Assembly: GCF_010015445.1 (NCBI RefSeq)
Contig: NC_053119.1
Span: 25,211,883-25,275,882, forward strand
DNA length: 64,000 nucleotides
Origin: Perca fluviatilis
Taxonomy: Eukaryota > Chordata > Actinopteri > Perciformes > Percidae
Direction: 5' to 3'
Made by a program: the position numbers and the translations under genes. The notes beneath the pieces were generated by a model, which was given only the letters and a program-made list of their open reading frames with translations, made no database searches and was not told the DNA's origin. Below are positions 24,077-37,085 of the stretch, piece by piece (within the stretch, counting starts at the first letter, position 1; every line of letters starts with the position of its first letter).

Positions 24077-25432
24077 TCAGAGTCATACACACAGACTGGA
24101 AACAAGTAACTCTGTCTTCGGTGTGAAACTGCCAATGCTGGACAACACAGTGGAAGGTGAAGATGTTGTATGTGTATTGTTTACAGTCTTGGGACAAATG
24201 TGTCAAATACGTTTTTCCTAAAACCATGCTGACATAAAGGGAATAACAATAATCATATAAGGAAATTATTTCTTTAGTATTGATATTTAGCCTAATGTTT
24301 TATATTTGTAATGTTTCTTTGCATGTTTAAAGCTATAGTGAGAAATTCACAAAACAGTTGCTAGTAGCCAAAGTGGACACGATGGACTCTTCAGAAGAGG
24401 TATAATCACTAGATTTTTTGCGCACGAAAGTTGCCGGACGACACCAGTTTCTGAACATAGCCACAATGAGAAATACAGAGAAAGTTTATCGGTGCTGATA
24501 GTCTTAATTAGCTTTCTAGCAACTCATTTGGCAATGGCTTGAATGTAACGGACGTTCATTATTATAAAAGTTACGCACTAAAGCCATAACTTAACATGCT
24601 AATTTTAGAAAACATGACATGAAAAAAAAAATTCCTTTTTACTTAATATTTTTAGTAATGACTACTAATGTAATCTTGATTTGTCTACTGCATCAACTTA
24701 CCGTCCTGTGTTAATACAACTTGACCTGTTAAGTGTCACCTTGTGTAAAAACTTCTATTTCTAGTAAAGTCAACTAATTTGGCATAACAGCGTAAGAGTG
24801 TTAATAATAGCCAAAACACACATTTGTGTTCGATTCCTGCTATTTTACCATGTTTTTTTCTTTCATGATGGTAGCTCACACATTGGTTTGGCCATCCTAG
24901 GCAGTGGTTTCAATTTCTGCATTTGACCTGCTCTCACATTGATCTATCTATCTCTTATCAGCAGCTGGTGAAGTTGTGCACACAGATAAATACTCGCAGG
25001 TTGGATTATGTGCACGACTCACCAAGTATTAATAAATTATTTTATTCAATAAGGCGGAGTTACCTGGAAGAAAGGGGTAATCTGGCTGAGGCTGAAAGGA
25101 TATAATGAAGGAAGAGTCTCTAATTTACAAAACTGATTGATTTGCAAAGATTTGATTAAAATGCAAGTATACTGTAAATTTAAAAGAAATCGGTACTGTT
25201 TGACAAGCTTCCGCCAGATCAGTTGTTGAGCCACAGCAGAGATTCCGGTATCGGCTGAAACTGCACATCCAGTCGAACAAGTAGGTGTCAACCTATTGTG
25301 TCAACCACATTAAGCTAGCATGTTGGGAAGTGGTCGTAACATGCCTTCAAAGTCGGTGGAGCTCTTTAAAACCTAAATGGGCAAGATTATTTTCAAACGG
25401 GTCCATTAAACTCTCACTTTAAGGGCCCAATC

Positions 25433-25481
25433 TTGCATTTCACGTTTGATACTTGCGTTTCAGATCGTTAAAATAGGGCCC
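25433..25481. mobile_element. 49-bp miniature of the GGGCCC element, termini only
   Basis: GGGCCCAATCTTGCATTTC is joined directly to ACTTGCGTTTCA...TTAAAATAGGGCCC: both ends of the family at 22939-24076 with nothing between. Flanking triplets are TAA and TGA. It is an extreme internal-deletion derivative. Confidence 0.65.
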
Positions 25482-25499
25482 TGAATGTCTTCTCACAGC

Positions 25500-26715
25500 T
25501 AGTGTTGACGAACTGACCGAAGAGCCGGTTAATTAACACGAGTCATGTCACTGAACCGGGAGAATCGAGTGCCATACGTCAATGAACCGACTCGCTCCTG
25601 TTTTTTTACCTCATTCGTGCCGTTGTGTGTAGCTGGTATTCTTCTGCTACTGTGTGTGTGTAGTAATCTAGCTCATTAGCGCCTACACTGGAGTGGCGGT
25701 AGAATCAATCAGGAAATGGGCTACCTGAGGAGAACGCGCACCAGGCTACTGAACGACACCGAATGTAACCGTGCAACCGCTCAAATGTAATCAAGCAATG
25801 TCTTGGTTCTCGGCAAGTTTGAGTTATTAACCAAGCCTTGTTTCTGGTGCATCTTAGATGATTGTGTTCATGGCAATTCACACATTATCGATGGGGAAGT
25901 ACATCACATACCAATACATGTCATGTTATCTTGGTAGTTAGAGAAGTGAATGTTACTACGTGGTAGGTAGGCTGTCACGAGGAGACCGCGCACCAGGCTA
26001 CTGAACGAGACCGTAAGGACCGTAACCGAGGGTACTGCATGAGTCTATATTCAAACGGGTGTCTAGGTTCTCGGCAAGTTTGAGTTATCAACCGATCCCA
26101 GAAGCCTTTATTTCTCATGCATCTTAGATGATTGTGTACATAGAAATTCATAGGCTACATTATCGATGGATATCACATACAAATACACGTCATGTTATCT
26201 TGGTAGTTAAGTTAAATGTTCGTTGCATGGTAGGTAGGCTGTCACGAGGAGACCGCGCACCAGGCTACTGAACGAGACGGTAACTGTGTCTAATGCATGA
26301 GTCTATGTAATCAAACGGGTGTCTAGGTTCTCGGCAAGTTTGAGTTATCAACCGATCCCAGAAGCCTTTCTCTCTCGTGCATCTTAGAATTGTGTTCATG
26401 GAAATTCTTAGGCTACATTACCAAGTGGAAAGTATTATATTACATATAAATACACGTAATGTTATCTTGGTAGATATGTTAAGTTAAATGTTAGAAGTGA
26501 ATGTTGCTACATGGTAGTTAGGCTGTCACGAGGAAACCGCCCACCAGACTACCGAATGTAACCGTGGCCAGTGTGAGTCTAGTGTCGGTCAGTATGAGTG
26601 TATAAATAGTATATAAAGACCGAATGTAACCGTGCAACTGCTCGAGTCTAATGTAATCAAGCGGTGTCTTGGTTCCTGGCAGGGGAAGTAAACGCGCGAT
26701 CACCAACCCCCCCTT
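25500..26715. repeat. tandem array of four about 250-285 bp units
   Basis: The phrase GCGCACCAGGCTACTGAACGA recurs at 25736, 25988 and 26255, and in diverged form at 26539, giving periods of 252, 267 and 284 bp. Each unit also carries GTCTAGGTTCTCGGCAAG or a variant, CATCTTAGATGATTGTG and ATGTTATCTTGGTAG. The array is preceded by AGTGTTGACGAACTGACCG (25502), which could be the end of a DNA transposon containing the array. Confidence 0.85.
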
Positions 26716-29699
26716 CTTTGTAACTTTCAATGTAATTTCAATAATACCAGGTTTTATGACATGTTTTTGTTAGAAAATATGCCCATTTCATTGAAACAGC
26801 AGCACTCTTCCATGCATGGACGGATAATTTGCCAGCATCCTATTAAATAGGAATTCAGGGTAAAATTACAATCCTCTGCATGCACAGTGCCTTCTCCCAT
26901 CACATACTGCCAACACTACTGTCAGTCTTGATTAGGCTATGTTACTGGGGTGAATATATTTGATATGATATTTCAGAGATACTAGCCTAATGCAAAAAAA
27001 CAGTTTATAACTTGTAAACACCTTTTACTACATTGTGCTAGCTAACGTGAGCTGTCACCATGTGGGATGTAGCTTGAGAAAGCATGCTAATGCTAATTGA
27101 GGAGTTTTAATTCATCTATTGCATTCATTTTTATTGTTAAGCATTTCGTTTTTAAGTTAGTTGTTCACTTTAAATCCTAAGTTTGAACACAGCCCACATT
27201 GTCGGCCCAAATTTTCAAAGTAGTCTACCTTTCCCGGTTAGTTACAACTGGTGCTGAAACATATGTAAACAGCTTTTCTGCCCACGTTTACAGCAAAGAA
27301 AAACTTCTGTCAGCTGCCACTGGTGTCACAGCCCTAGTGATAACCACGTGTATTTTTTCATAGAAATGTTAATTTGTTGTCTCATGGTCTTGTGCTACTG
27401 TACAACCTCGTGTAATGAGATGTTTGTGCTAGGACAAAGCATCCTTGTGTCATTGGTATTCAATATCCTTCAGACCATCATCCTTTTTCTGTTGTAATAT
27501 GCCCTTGGTTGGTACTGTTTGTCAGGATGGTGAAATCATGTTACTTTATTAGACCTCCCTGCTATATCAAATTTTGCTATCAGCTTGACAAGTGCTGGGA
27601 CCGTTAGGCAGAGCAGTTGAACAATGTCCTTCCAAATATCAGCACTGCGAATGCAGCAAAACAGATTCTGACATTTCCTTGGCTTTCCTGTCAGTCTGAC
27701 ATTTACTGGCGCCTGCCAATCTCTGTCCAGCAATCTCGCTATGTGTAACAGCTGGATAAGAGAGCCACCAGGCAGAAGGAATCAGATTTGTGCCTGCTGA
27801 GGTTTTGATGAACTGTGTGCGGGGTCTCGAAGATAGTGCGGGGGCTCGCGCTGCTGTGTAGGTCAGACTCATGGACACGCAGCATGGTTCAGAGAGATGG
27901 AGGCAGTTGCTATGGAGACCAATGTGGGTGAGTGTGCTCTTCTGTTGTGCTGATATTTGGATGTCCTTAAGATACATCGCTTGAGGAATGGGTCGGTCCA
28001 AAGTGTTTGAAGGGTTTCGACTACACATCCAATGAGGGGCTGAAAGCTCTTTGATTGACAAAGAATAACACAGGTTGGGGGGTGTGGTGCAGCCCCCCCC
28101 CAGTCTGCAACCCCACCACTTTCCTAAGTCTCCATCCATCCCTTCCCAATCCTCCAGTGCACCATCAAAGCTTTAAACTATTTATGTATTAACAGTCATA
28201 AAGCTTTCAAATGAAATCAAATGGATTTGTAATGGACTTATTTGGCTTCTTACGGAAGGTAGTGTTGTTGAGGACATTATAAGGATCAATGATGAATAAT
28301 TTCCCCACTTATAAAAGGATCTTGATGGTTGTATCCTCCAATAATGACCCATTTAGTCTGTTTTGCCTCTCAGGAGTCCCTCCCTGTCTATTTTTTGGTC
28401 TCCCACACACACAGACACATATTTCCCTGTGTGAATAGGCTTTGTGAATGATTACCAGCGTTGGCGAGAGGCTTGCTCTCATCCACATTATCTCACGCTC
28501 AAGTTTGTTCAACCATTGTTGACAGGATTTCCTCTGGTCTCATAGTTTTCCCTTACTACAAGCACTTCTCTATTCAGTCATCTTTTAACTTGGATGCAGA
28601 CTTTGCTCGCAAGGCCTGATGTAAAATTAACACGTCGTACTTCCAATTCCTTCTTCTGTCTGAGTTATACCGTATTTAGACCTTGATGTAATTTCTTAGA
28701 GGCCTCTTTTTCCACTCAATTTACGGCATCCTGTTTTAGTTCTCTGAAAGGCAACAAATGTACATTAACCAGAAACTGAGATTACTGTGATTTATCATCA
28801 CCATGCTAACTGAGAGTCCGGCCAGGATGACACAAGACATTCCACCTGGCTATACAGTACTCCATGACACTCACTGTCCAAACACGCCCGCTCTGCTGTC
28901 CCAGCACCCAAACACAAGCGGGGCCCTTGCTTTGTTGTTGTTGCACAAAGCCAGGCCTTTTGAAGCAGTCCAGTCATGCCTCTGTGACGCCGGGAGAGCT
29001 CATTCAGCCTCAGACACTGCAGGGTGAGGCATGGCTCATCTATCGGCCAAAGATACACAACAAGGACACACTCCTGACAACCTCTTTCCCCTCCCAAGCA
29101 CAGGCAGCAACATATAGACTTGTAATTGCCTCTCAGTAGTTCCAGTTAACAGGAAGTTGTCTGAAACATCTAATTTAATAAATCCGAAGAGATCACATGT
29201 TCTTCCTTAGGCGGAGAAGATTAAAATGTGTGGAAACTAAATGCTGTCTTTGTCGCCAGCTGATATTTTACACATATATAACTGCACACCGTGTAGTTCT
29301 CCTCATAACAGCACATCTGTGCAAACGCTCATATTCACTGGATGTTTAGTCAGTGAATGATGGATTTCCTCTCGCTGCTTTGTACGTATATGGACATGTT
29401 GCAAATCTCATCTAGTCGCAATCCAGTGACTGCACTGTTCGGCGGAAAAAGGCACGTTACCTAACAGGAATGCTGAAGAGGTGCCATTAGTCGGCCATTA
29501 CCACAAGGATTCCCAACCACAAGGGAGTCTGGGGAGAGCATATGTGTGTCCTCACTGAATCATGGAATATTTTTTCTTTTTTTGCTGGATACGTATTGGC
29601 TGACTCAGCAGTCTGATGTTTAATTTAGGCTTCACTCATGCCCAGTACACAGCTGTTCACCTCCTGTGTTTTTCTTTTTTTGTGCTGCTGTAACGTCAC

Positions 29700-29996
29700 T
29701 AGGGCTGTGCTCGATTAAAGAAATTCTTAGTCGACTAACACTCATTCAATTGTATGGACTAATCGATTAGTTGATTTAATCGACAGATCTGTAAATCTGA
29801 GTTTCTCCGCAAAGAGTCATGCAAAAGCACCACTTTAATTCTTGTGTTTACCAGAGACGTGCTCGTACGTTTCTTGGAAATAAGTCATTCAGCATGAAAA
29901 AAGCATCAAACATGACTAATCGACTAAAGAAATCTAAGTTGACTAAGACCAAAACGACCGATTAGTCGACTAATCGACTAAGAAAGAGCAGCCCTA
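29700..29996. mobile_element. hAT MITE with perfect 8-bp target duplication
   Basis: The element starts TAGGGCTGTGCTCGATTAAAG and ends ACTAAGAAAGAGCAGCCCTA, so termini are inverted TAGGGCTG. AACGTCAC occurs exactly on both sides (29692-29699, 29997-30004). Subterminal TAGTCGACTAA / TTAGTCGACTAATCGACTAA motifs are repeated. No ORF. Confidence 0.9.
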
Positions 29997-30063
29997 AACG
30001 TCACACAGCATAGATAGCCACATAATAACCCTGAAACCTAGGTTAACTGTTTGATTACAAATA

Positions 30064-30236
30064 GGCCTTAATCTTTTTTTGTGATGGGGGACGAGGGGGG
30101 GGGCTTTCCCTTTATTTCATAGTGACAGTGGATAGACAGGAAAGGTGGGAAAGAGATGGGGGATGACACGCAGCAAAGGGCCGCAGCCTACATGGGGCGC
30201 ACGCTCTTACTGGGTGAGCTAGAGGTCGCCCGGCTT
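30064..30236 (-). repeat. tRNA-derived SINE, decayed copy
   Basis: On - it reads GCCGGGCGACCTCTAGCTCACCCAGTAAGAGCG..., an A-box-like head, followed by GGCCCTTTGCTGCGTGTCAT, the body shared with the SINEs at 43100 and 62836. The part holding the B box is shortened. Flanking GC(C/T)TTAATC suggests a target duplication. Confidence 0.65.
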
Positions 30237-31269
30237 TAATCATCTTGTCTTTTTTACATCCTCTTTCAAAGCCACTTGACACTTAAATGAAACATATTAC
30301 TTTCTTAGTCACTAGGTAACGTTCATGTTCACACAAGCCCTTAAAACGTGATGAGTTCAACTAAGGTGGACACATTTATTTTACCTCTATACATTGAAAA
30401 TGATTGAGGGTTTTGTGCGTACCGCCATGCTCAAGTGTTGACTGTACTACTCCTGCAAATGTTACACATTCACCCAACTATTCATTAAAGGGTTGGATAA
30501 TCTTTGCAGTTTGTCTCAATGTTGTTTCTCCAGAGAGAGAAACTATGACATTGTTCCGAAAGGGAAACGAAATGAAGGAAGGCTGGATAATCATTTGTCT
30601 TCAGTGTCTTTCTGGTCATTCTCTGTTTATTTCGGTCTCTTAGACTCCATTTATCATATTATCTGTCAGAATTTCACTGTTTTATTTTCAGCTCTACCTT
30701 ATTAGATTGAACTATACATCACTTCTCGTCATCACAAACGTAACTGTGAACCAAATACAAAATGACATGGGTTGTTTCTTTGCTGTTATTGCTATTATTT
30801 ACAAGTTTCACTATGGCAACAGCTAAAACAGGAAGTGACTTATATCTGCGGTGTAGGAAGTGTGAATCTGTATAATACTTTGTTCTCTTCATGAACTTTC
30901 TTCAATCATGTGGGAGTGAATTCAGTCATCAGAAAAGATAAGTATGTCCAAGTGTGAAATCATAGCCAACAATCCGTGTGAAATTATTCACTGTTTCCGT
31001 AATATGTCCTCCAAACTACATCTAAATATTATCCTATTAAGTCTGCGTTTAGTTTTTTACTTTTCCTGCGGGATGGGGATTGTTTGAGCAACTGATGGCT
31101 GGTCGCTACGTTCAGGTGGATTTTGGTATTATGCCAGTCTAGCGACGTGGCTCCATGGATGGCAATGTCTGTATGTTGTTCATTCGATTGGTCCAACCCT
31201 TTGGTCCTGACTGAAATAAATAGATTTCTATAATTTTGGTTTGTATCTTAATGATATTGGTCATCTCCT

Positions 31270-31530
31270 GACTTTCCCTGTAGCGCCACCATGAGGTTGA
31301 CATTTGTGGTTTTTGAGTGAAATATCAACAACTATGAGATGGATTGCTATGAAATGTGGACATTCATGGTCCACTCTGGATGAATTGTAATCATTTTAGT
31401 GATCACTTCACTTTTCCTTCACTGCCATCACCAGGTCAATTTGTCCAATACTTTAGTTTACAACTAAATATCTGCTAAAACATGCTAACCCTCAGACATG
31501 CTAACCCTCAACCATGGCTGTAGAATTTTA
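31270..31530. repeat. dispersed 'GCTAACATGCTAA' repeat, copy 2
   Basis: CTGTAGCGCCACCATGAGG, GAGTGAAATATCAACAACTA, CCATCACCAGGTCAATTTG and ACATGCTAACCCTCA mark the 5' half of the same dispersed family as at 14550 and 59650. Confidence 0.6.
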
Positions 31531-32251
31531 GTTGTGTGAATTTACACTTCCTGCGTGTATACAGCTGAAGCGCATATAGTGTGTAAGAAGTTTCCATTTG
31601 AGAAGTTGAGAATCTACCTTTAAGTATCTGCCATCTGTGTTTATGTGATGTGTTTTTTTCCCATTACCCCAACCATAAGATGTTGAGTGTAAAAAAATAA
31701 CTGTTCACCTTAAAAAGGCCAGGTCACATCTGTTTGTTTAAGTGCTGTCCCCATGACAACAAGATTACTGGCAATGCTGAGCCATCAGACACTCTTTGGT
31801 TGTGAAGGAAGTCACAGAGTCACAGACAAGCAGTCCCACATTATCATCACATGTGTTTATTTCTGATATTTCACAATCAAATGCAAACAACACAAGATGT
31901 GTTGTCATTGAGGAGATTTGGGAAACCTGAGATGACTCCATCCGTCACCTGGTGAAGTGAAAAGTTAAACCCGAGTGAAGGCAGATTTCTCATGATGGAA
32001 GCTGAGATATTGCAGATAGCATCGAGCATTATTCTATATGATGGGGCTTCTTATCATTTTTGTCATTCTAATAGTAGGCAGATGTTTAAAAAAATTGCTC
32101 TTTACTTGTGCTTGCTTTGGCATCTTAAAGATTTGTACTCTAATTAATGTACAGTATGTATTTTGGCCAAGCAGTGCATTGAGATTAAGGCAGGTATAAC
32201 AGATCTGAATTGTGTGCAACATTTCAGAGTTTTCTACCAATGTTTCAGATC

Positions 32252-32259
32252 TATAAAAG
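32252..32259 (+). promoter_or_regulatory. cd44: possible TATA box of cd44
   Basis: TATAAAAG lies about 700 bp upstream of the cd44 start codon, in a region that turns purine-rich (GGGGGGGGGAGG, GAGAGAGA) before the first exon. A single motif is weak evidence; the true start site could be closer to 32600-32700. Confidence 0.2.
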
Positions 32260-32957
32260 CTTCGAGGATGAGGTGTGTCTCTGTGAAATGGAAGTGACCT
32301 CTTTGAATTGGTGGCACAGGATCCCACTGTGACATACAGCAAGAGAGAAAAACACAGCGAAAGGGAGCAGAGACAAGAAAATCGGACAAATTGAAAACGG
32401 AGTTAGGACTGAACAAAAGACCAGATGGGCTCTCAGAAACTGTTGCTGTCAGGGACAGAAAAAGAGGAAGGGGGGGGGGGGAGGTAGAGAGAGAGAAATC
32501 ACCTTCTTCTTAACCCATTAATAAATGTATAGGCAGGAAGAGGGGAGAGAAAGAGGAGAGAGGATGTGTGAGGTGGGGCGGGAGGGGAGGTGGGGCAAGT
32601 GTGGGAGAGGCAGAAGGGTGTGTGCTCACATGAACCACTCTTGCCCTTCTGCGCTTGTGCCACTAGTCTCTGTGTCTTTCAGGCAGAGAATAGAAAAGTT
32701 AGGGCAAAGTCTTAGTCAGCTCCAGCAGCTACCAGACACTCACAGCAACTCCCTCCACAGTGACAGGTTTCTTCTCTCTTTTTTTCTGCTCTCTCACTCG
32801 TTCACTCTCTCTCTCTTTCACACACAGACACACACACACACACGCACACACACACCACCCGTCACTCCTGGCAGAGGGAAGACGGGACCACACGAGAACC
32901 GCTACACACCTTTACTTCTAGCTACTTACCCAGCCATCGTCAGACGCTTTGCCCAGG

Positions 32958-33024
32958 ATGTGGACACTTCTCTTGGGGGTCACCTTTGGATTACTGGCCT
33001 CCTCCAGGTCCGAACAACTTCAAG
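32958..33024 (+). CDS. cd44: cd44 exon 1: signal peptide
   Basis: ATG at 32958 (context CCCAGGATGT) opens MWTLLLGVTFGLLASSRSEQLQ, a hydrophobic signal peptide. The exon ends CAAG|GTAAGG at 33024/33025 in phase 1, matching the phase of exon 2. A longer ORF overlaps in another frame but has no signal sequence and does not fit the splice phase. Confidence 0.85.
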
Positions 33025-34599
33025 GTAAGGGGACTGTGCCTTTGCCCAGTGGATGGCTCTTTGTCTGGGGATTTTTGTAAACCTTATTCTGTCTAAATTG
33101 TGCCTGGTTGACTGTATTGTTATTTTTTTCCCTTCTTGAGCCTTGTTTGAGTGAGCATTGGTGTAAAGAGAAGACAGTGAAAGAAAGAAGCTATGCTCTG
33201 CTGTTGTTGTTGCTGCTGCTGCTGCTGCTTGTAGAATGGATGAGTAGATGCCGGCAAGAGAGCGTGTGCTACACCAGCACAGACAGGCTTATGTCTGGCA
33301 GACTGAGACTCCTGACAGACACAAAGGAGACAGGAGCTCATGCTCACTCTGTTGTGTCTCACACACATTCACACGCTGGGACGTGAACCTTATTAATCAG
33401 GGTTTTGGATGATCGGTGTAGCTTTTCACAAGCAGTCCTTTTCAGGTAGAAGTAGAAATAGAGAGTTTTTTTTCCCCTGATACAGCTGGAGTCTGTGCTG
33501 CCACGCTTACTGCTTTATTCTCTGACACAAAGGATGTTCAACAATCGCTCTAGCTTCCCCCTCAATGTCTCCCTATTTTCTCTTTGTTTTTCTTTCACAT
33601 GTGCTTTCTGTGTAAGGTTTTGATTGGATTTGTTGCTCAGAGCAATGCATCTCTGGAGGTGAAGTGGGTACTGAATCAAAGAGGTCTGGGTTTGTCTGGC
33701 TTACTCCCTTAGGAGATGGTGGGGGGGTTGTTCACATAGTCTCCCCCTGGCACTGTGCCAAAGAACAATCAGCATCGAGCTATACATTTGACCAGTATTT
33801 AAAGGCAAATAAGAGACTGCCTAAACAGCTTGTATGTGCACTGTATGTGGGAAGAGGAAAAGGGGATGGAGAGCCCCCCCCCCTCCCACTGTGCTTCAAC
33901 ATGTGTTTGCCTCCTTAAGGCACCTTGTGTGCTGAGAAGTTGTGAGTGTTTGTGTATGTATCTCTATGTATGAGTGTTGAGAGTAATTGGCTAGCAGTCT
34001 CGTTTTGGTCTTTGAACCTAAACCCGTGGTTGTGTTTAGCCTGAAGTATGTCATTAAGAGCAGTACTTACAGACTTGTGGACTTGTGGCCTGGCCTGGAG
34101 TTAACCGAGAGATTTATGGAGAGTTTTTTTTAATAATGACTGTACAACATAAGAATGTCTGGAAAGAAAGGGAATTTGACTGTTACCTGGTATCTCTACC
34201 ACCGTAGTGACTGGCAAACGCTTCCCCCCAGTAGTTAATTGAATTTATTTCATCCATTTAAAGTCTAACAAAAACCTTATTTAGGATGATTCAAATGTAT
34301 TACTGCACTTCTATATTTCAGTAAACAAGCCTTATCAGAGTTATTTTATCTGTGATGACCTTCCAAATTTGATCATTTCTCAATTTCTGGACTCAAACGT
34401 AACATATTTAACAGTGATCTGAATGACAAGATATGCAGAGCTATCGACACATCCAAAACTCCTAATAACTTTATCTGATGAGCTGGTGCTCTTGTCGTTT
34501 GAGTTTCCTATTTAAAAGTGCAGATTGTCCACTTGCTGCGATAACAGATCGAGTCTTGCTTCCTCTATGCAGAGGATTAGTCCCTCTCTTTCTCTCTCA

Positions 34600-34626
34600 T
34601 ACACACACACACACACACACACACAT
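34600..34626. repeat. (CA)n microsatellite
   Basis: Short CA run in cd44 intron 1. Confidence 0.9.
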
Positions 34627-35749
34627 ACACATTTGCACACAGCAGTTGGGCCAACCTGACTGCTGGACTTCCTGGAAATGTAGCCGTATTTGCCTCCTTG
34701 GCGTAACGACCCCTCCTGCATGCACCTGTGTCATGTTTCAAGGTGAGGGGTGATCAGGGGCCCCGTGGAATGGGCCCTGACAAAGAGGGCTTGTGCCTGT
34801 ACAGGCTCTGAGTACCATCTCCTGCCACCTGAGACTTCCAGACACGTGTTTGCCTTTCTCTAGCAAATGTACCCTCCTCTGCAAATCAACCACCCTGAAG
34901 GTGAATGGCCCTGCACCAATATATTGTATAACTCCTCTCGTTTGACACTGATTAAACTACCCTTGGGGTGCGGGGGATCCTCATATTCCAGGTTTAGTCT
35001 ATCTCTTTGTGTGCTGTTAAACCTTCAAATTACTTTTTAAAACTTTTTTTGTGAGTTTTATGCTCCTTGCCCACACTCCCCCTGTCTGCCTTCCCTCCTC
35101 ATAGAGTTTTAAGTCTGGAACCAAACCAACCAGCTACGAGATGAATAGTGAGCAAAAAAACATTTGATTCGGTGCAAAAAAACATTTTGAAAATGGCAAA
35201 AAAAGGCGAAGGTACTAGACAGTGTACAGAAACTATCATAGACTTCAATGGCAGAAGCTCACTCTAGCCGCGGTTTCGCAGGTACGGTAAACGTTTCTAT
35301 GGTAATAGTGAGTTGGACCAATCAGAAATGTTGCTTTCATACAGACTTCTAGCTTCTACAGGAGCAGAAGCTTTTATTTCACAATCACGTAGCTCATGGT
35401 CAGTTTACCTCGGATGGTTTAGACATTATGGCTGATAATCTAAATCCTTATGGAGAAAATCAATGGCATTTTTACTTCCGGAACCACACTGTTGAGCTCT
35501 ACATACATTAAAGTCTTTGTGTCCATGGGAAAACTGCTCTGAAAGAGCTCTGTAATATACACACATCCATCTGTGTGATGCAGGGTTTTCCAAAATCACT
35601 GTATTATCAGGCATAACAGCAGATTATACTGGATCCATACTTGATTTTAAGCACAAAATGCTTGTTGGGAAGAGGTAGATGGTGGGAAGAGTTCCCTCAT
35701 TCTATAGTTTTCTATATATAGACTTAATGTAATAGATAAAGAAGGAATA

Positions 35750-36110
35750 GTTTGACATTTTGGGGAAAAAAGTCATTTGCTTTCTCTCCGAGAATTAGAT
35801 GAAAAGATTGATACCTTTTTCGTGCTGGTATGTTGAATGTGGAGCTAGAGCAAAGGGGCTATTAGCTTAGCCTTGCATAAAGACTGGAAGCAGAGGCAAG
35901 CAACTACTGTAACTTGGCAATGTCCAAAGAGTTGTTTTTCAGTTTCTGTTTGTGTATGGATTAAACAAACGTGTTAAAAACTAGCTTCAGATGTGCTGTT
36001 TAGCTTCTTTTTTTTTTACTTTGGAGAGAGCTGGAGTAGATGTTTCCCCCTGTTTCCAGTCTGGTGCTAAGATAGGCTAACCACCTCCCGGTGAATAAGC
36101 ATAGGCTAAT
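35750..36110. repeat. dispersed repeat with inverted ends (GGAATAGTTTGACATTTTGG type)
   Basis: AAGGAATAGTTTGACATTTTGGG, GCTTAGCCTTGCATAAAGACTGGAAGCAG and the mirrored CTGTTTCCAGTCTGGTGCTAAGATAGGCTAACC occur in the order of an abundant percomorph repeat. The arms around TAAAGACTGGAA / TTCCAGTCT are inverted. Confidence 0.6.
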
Positions 36111-36608
36111 GGTATGCTCCAAAATCCTAAAAAATTTCAGTCATACAAAACATTATTTAAGAACCTTGCATGAAGAATAACAGGAAAATAGACAGATATT
36201 CATGAAAATATGCACACATGATGGAAAAGTGCTTTTCTGTTCGGGAAAATATCACAGTTGAAAGGATCATAGTGCTAACAAAAAAATAGCCAATGAAATA
36301 CTTCTGCAGTGTCCGGAATGCTTCAAAGTGTGTCTTTGCATGTTGGAGGTCAAACTTCTTATCACAGATCGTCTATTTGGATCTTTTTAATTTAGGGGAG
36401 AGCTTACAGTAAAGGTTAACGTTTATTAAAAAGAAATAGAAAAAGCGTGCACATGCCCTGTTTTATTTGAAGGGTGTAGGTAGTGTAAGTGTACGTATAA
36501 TGGGTGGAGGTGTAGAGAGATGGTGAGACAGGAAATGGCACCATAGAAAGAAAATCAGAGAGCAAGAGACTTCTTGTGACCTTCAGGAAATGTTGGGTGG
36601 TGGTGGGG

Positions 36609-37085
<477 letters not shown>

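Larger units (their letters stand above)
18791..32250. other. pdhx-cd44 intergenic interval, no gene found
   Basis: No coding exon, tRNA or rRNA could be supported. The interval is filled by the repeats listed separately. Stretches with nothing recognised are 18790-19230, 22330-22930, 24080-25420, 26720-29690 and 31530-32250. Any conserved non-coding enhancers cannot be detected without comparison. Confidence 0.6.

Noticed and set aside
24330..25430. possible further DNA element between the two GGGCCC units
   Set aside because: AAAGCTATAGTGAG near 24333 and CTCTCACTTTAAG near 25421 look vaguely inverted, but the match is short and interior evidence is lacking.
27639..28139. 166-codon ORF on - strand
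   Set aside because: No signal peptide, domain, or exon-like borders; composition resembles translated non-coding DNA.
32525..33028. 167-codon ORF on + overlapping the cd44 start
   Set aside because: It is in a different frame from the signal-peptide frame and is low complexity (RERGERM..., HTHTHT). It does not join exon 2 in phase.
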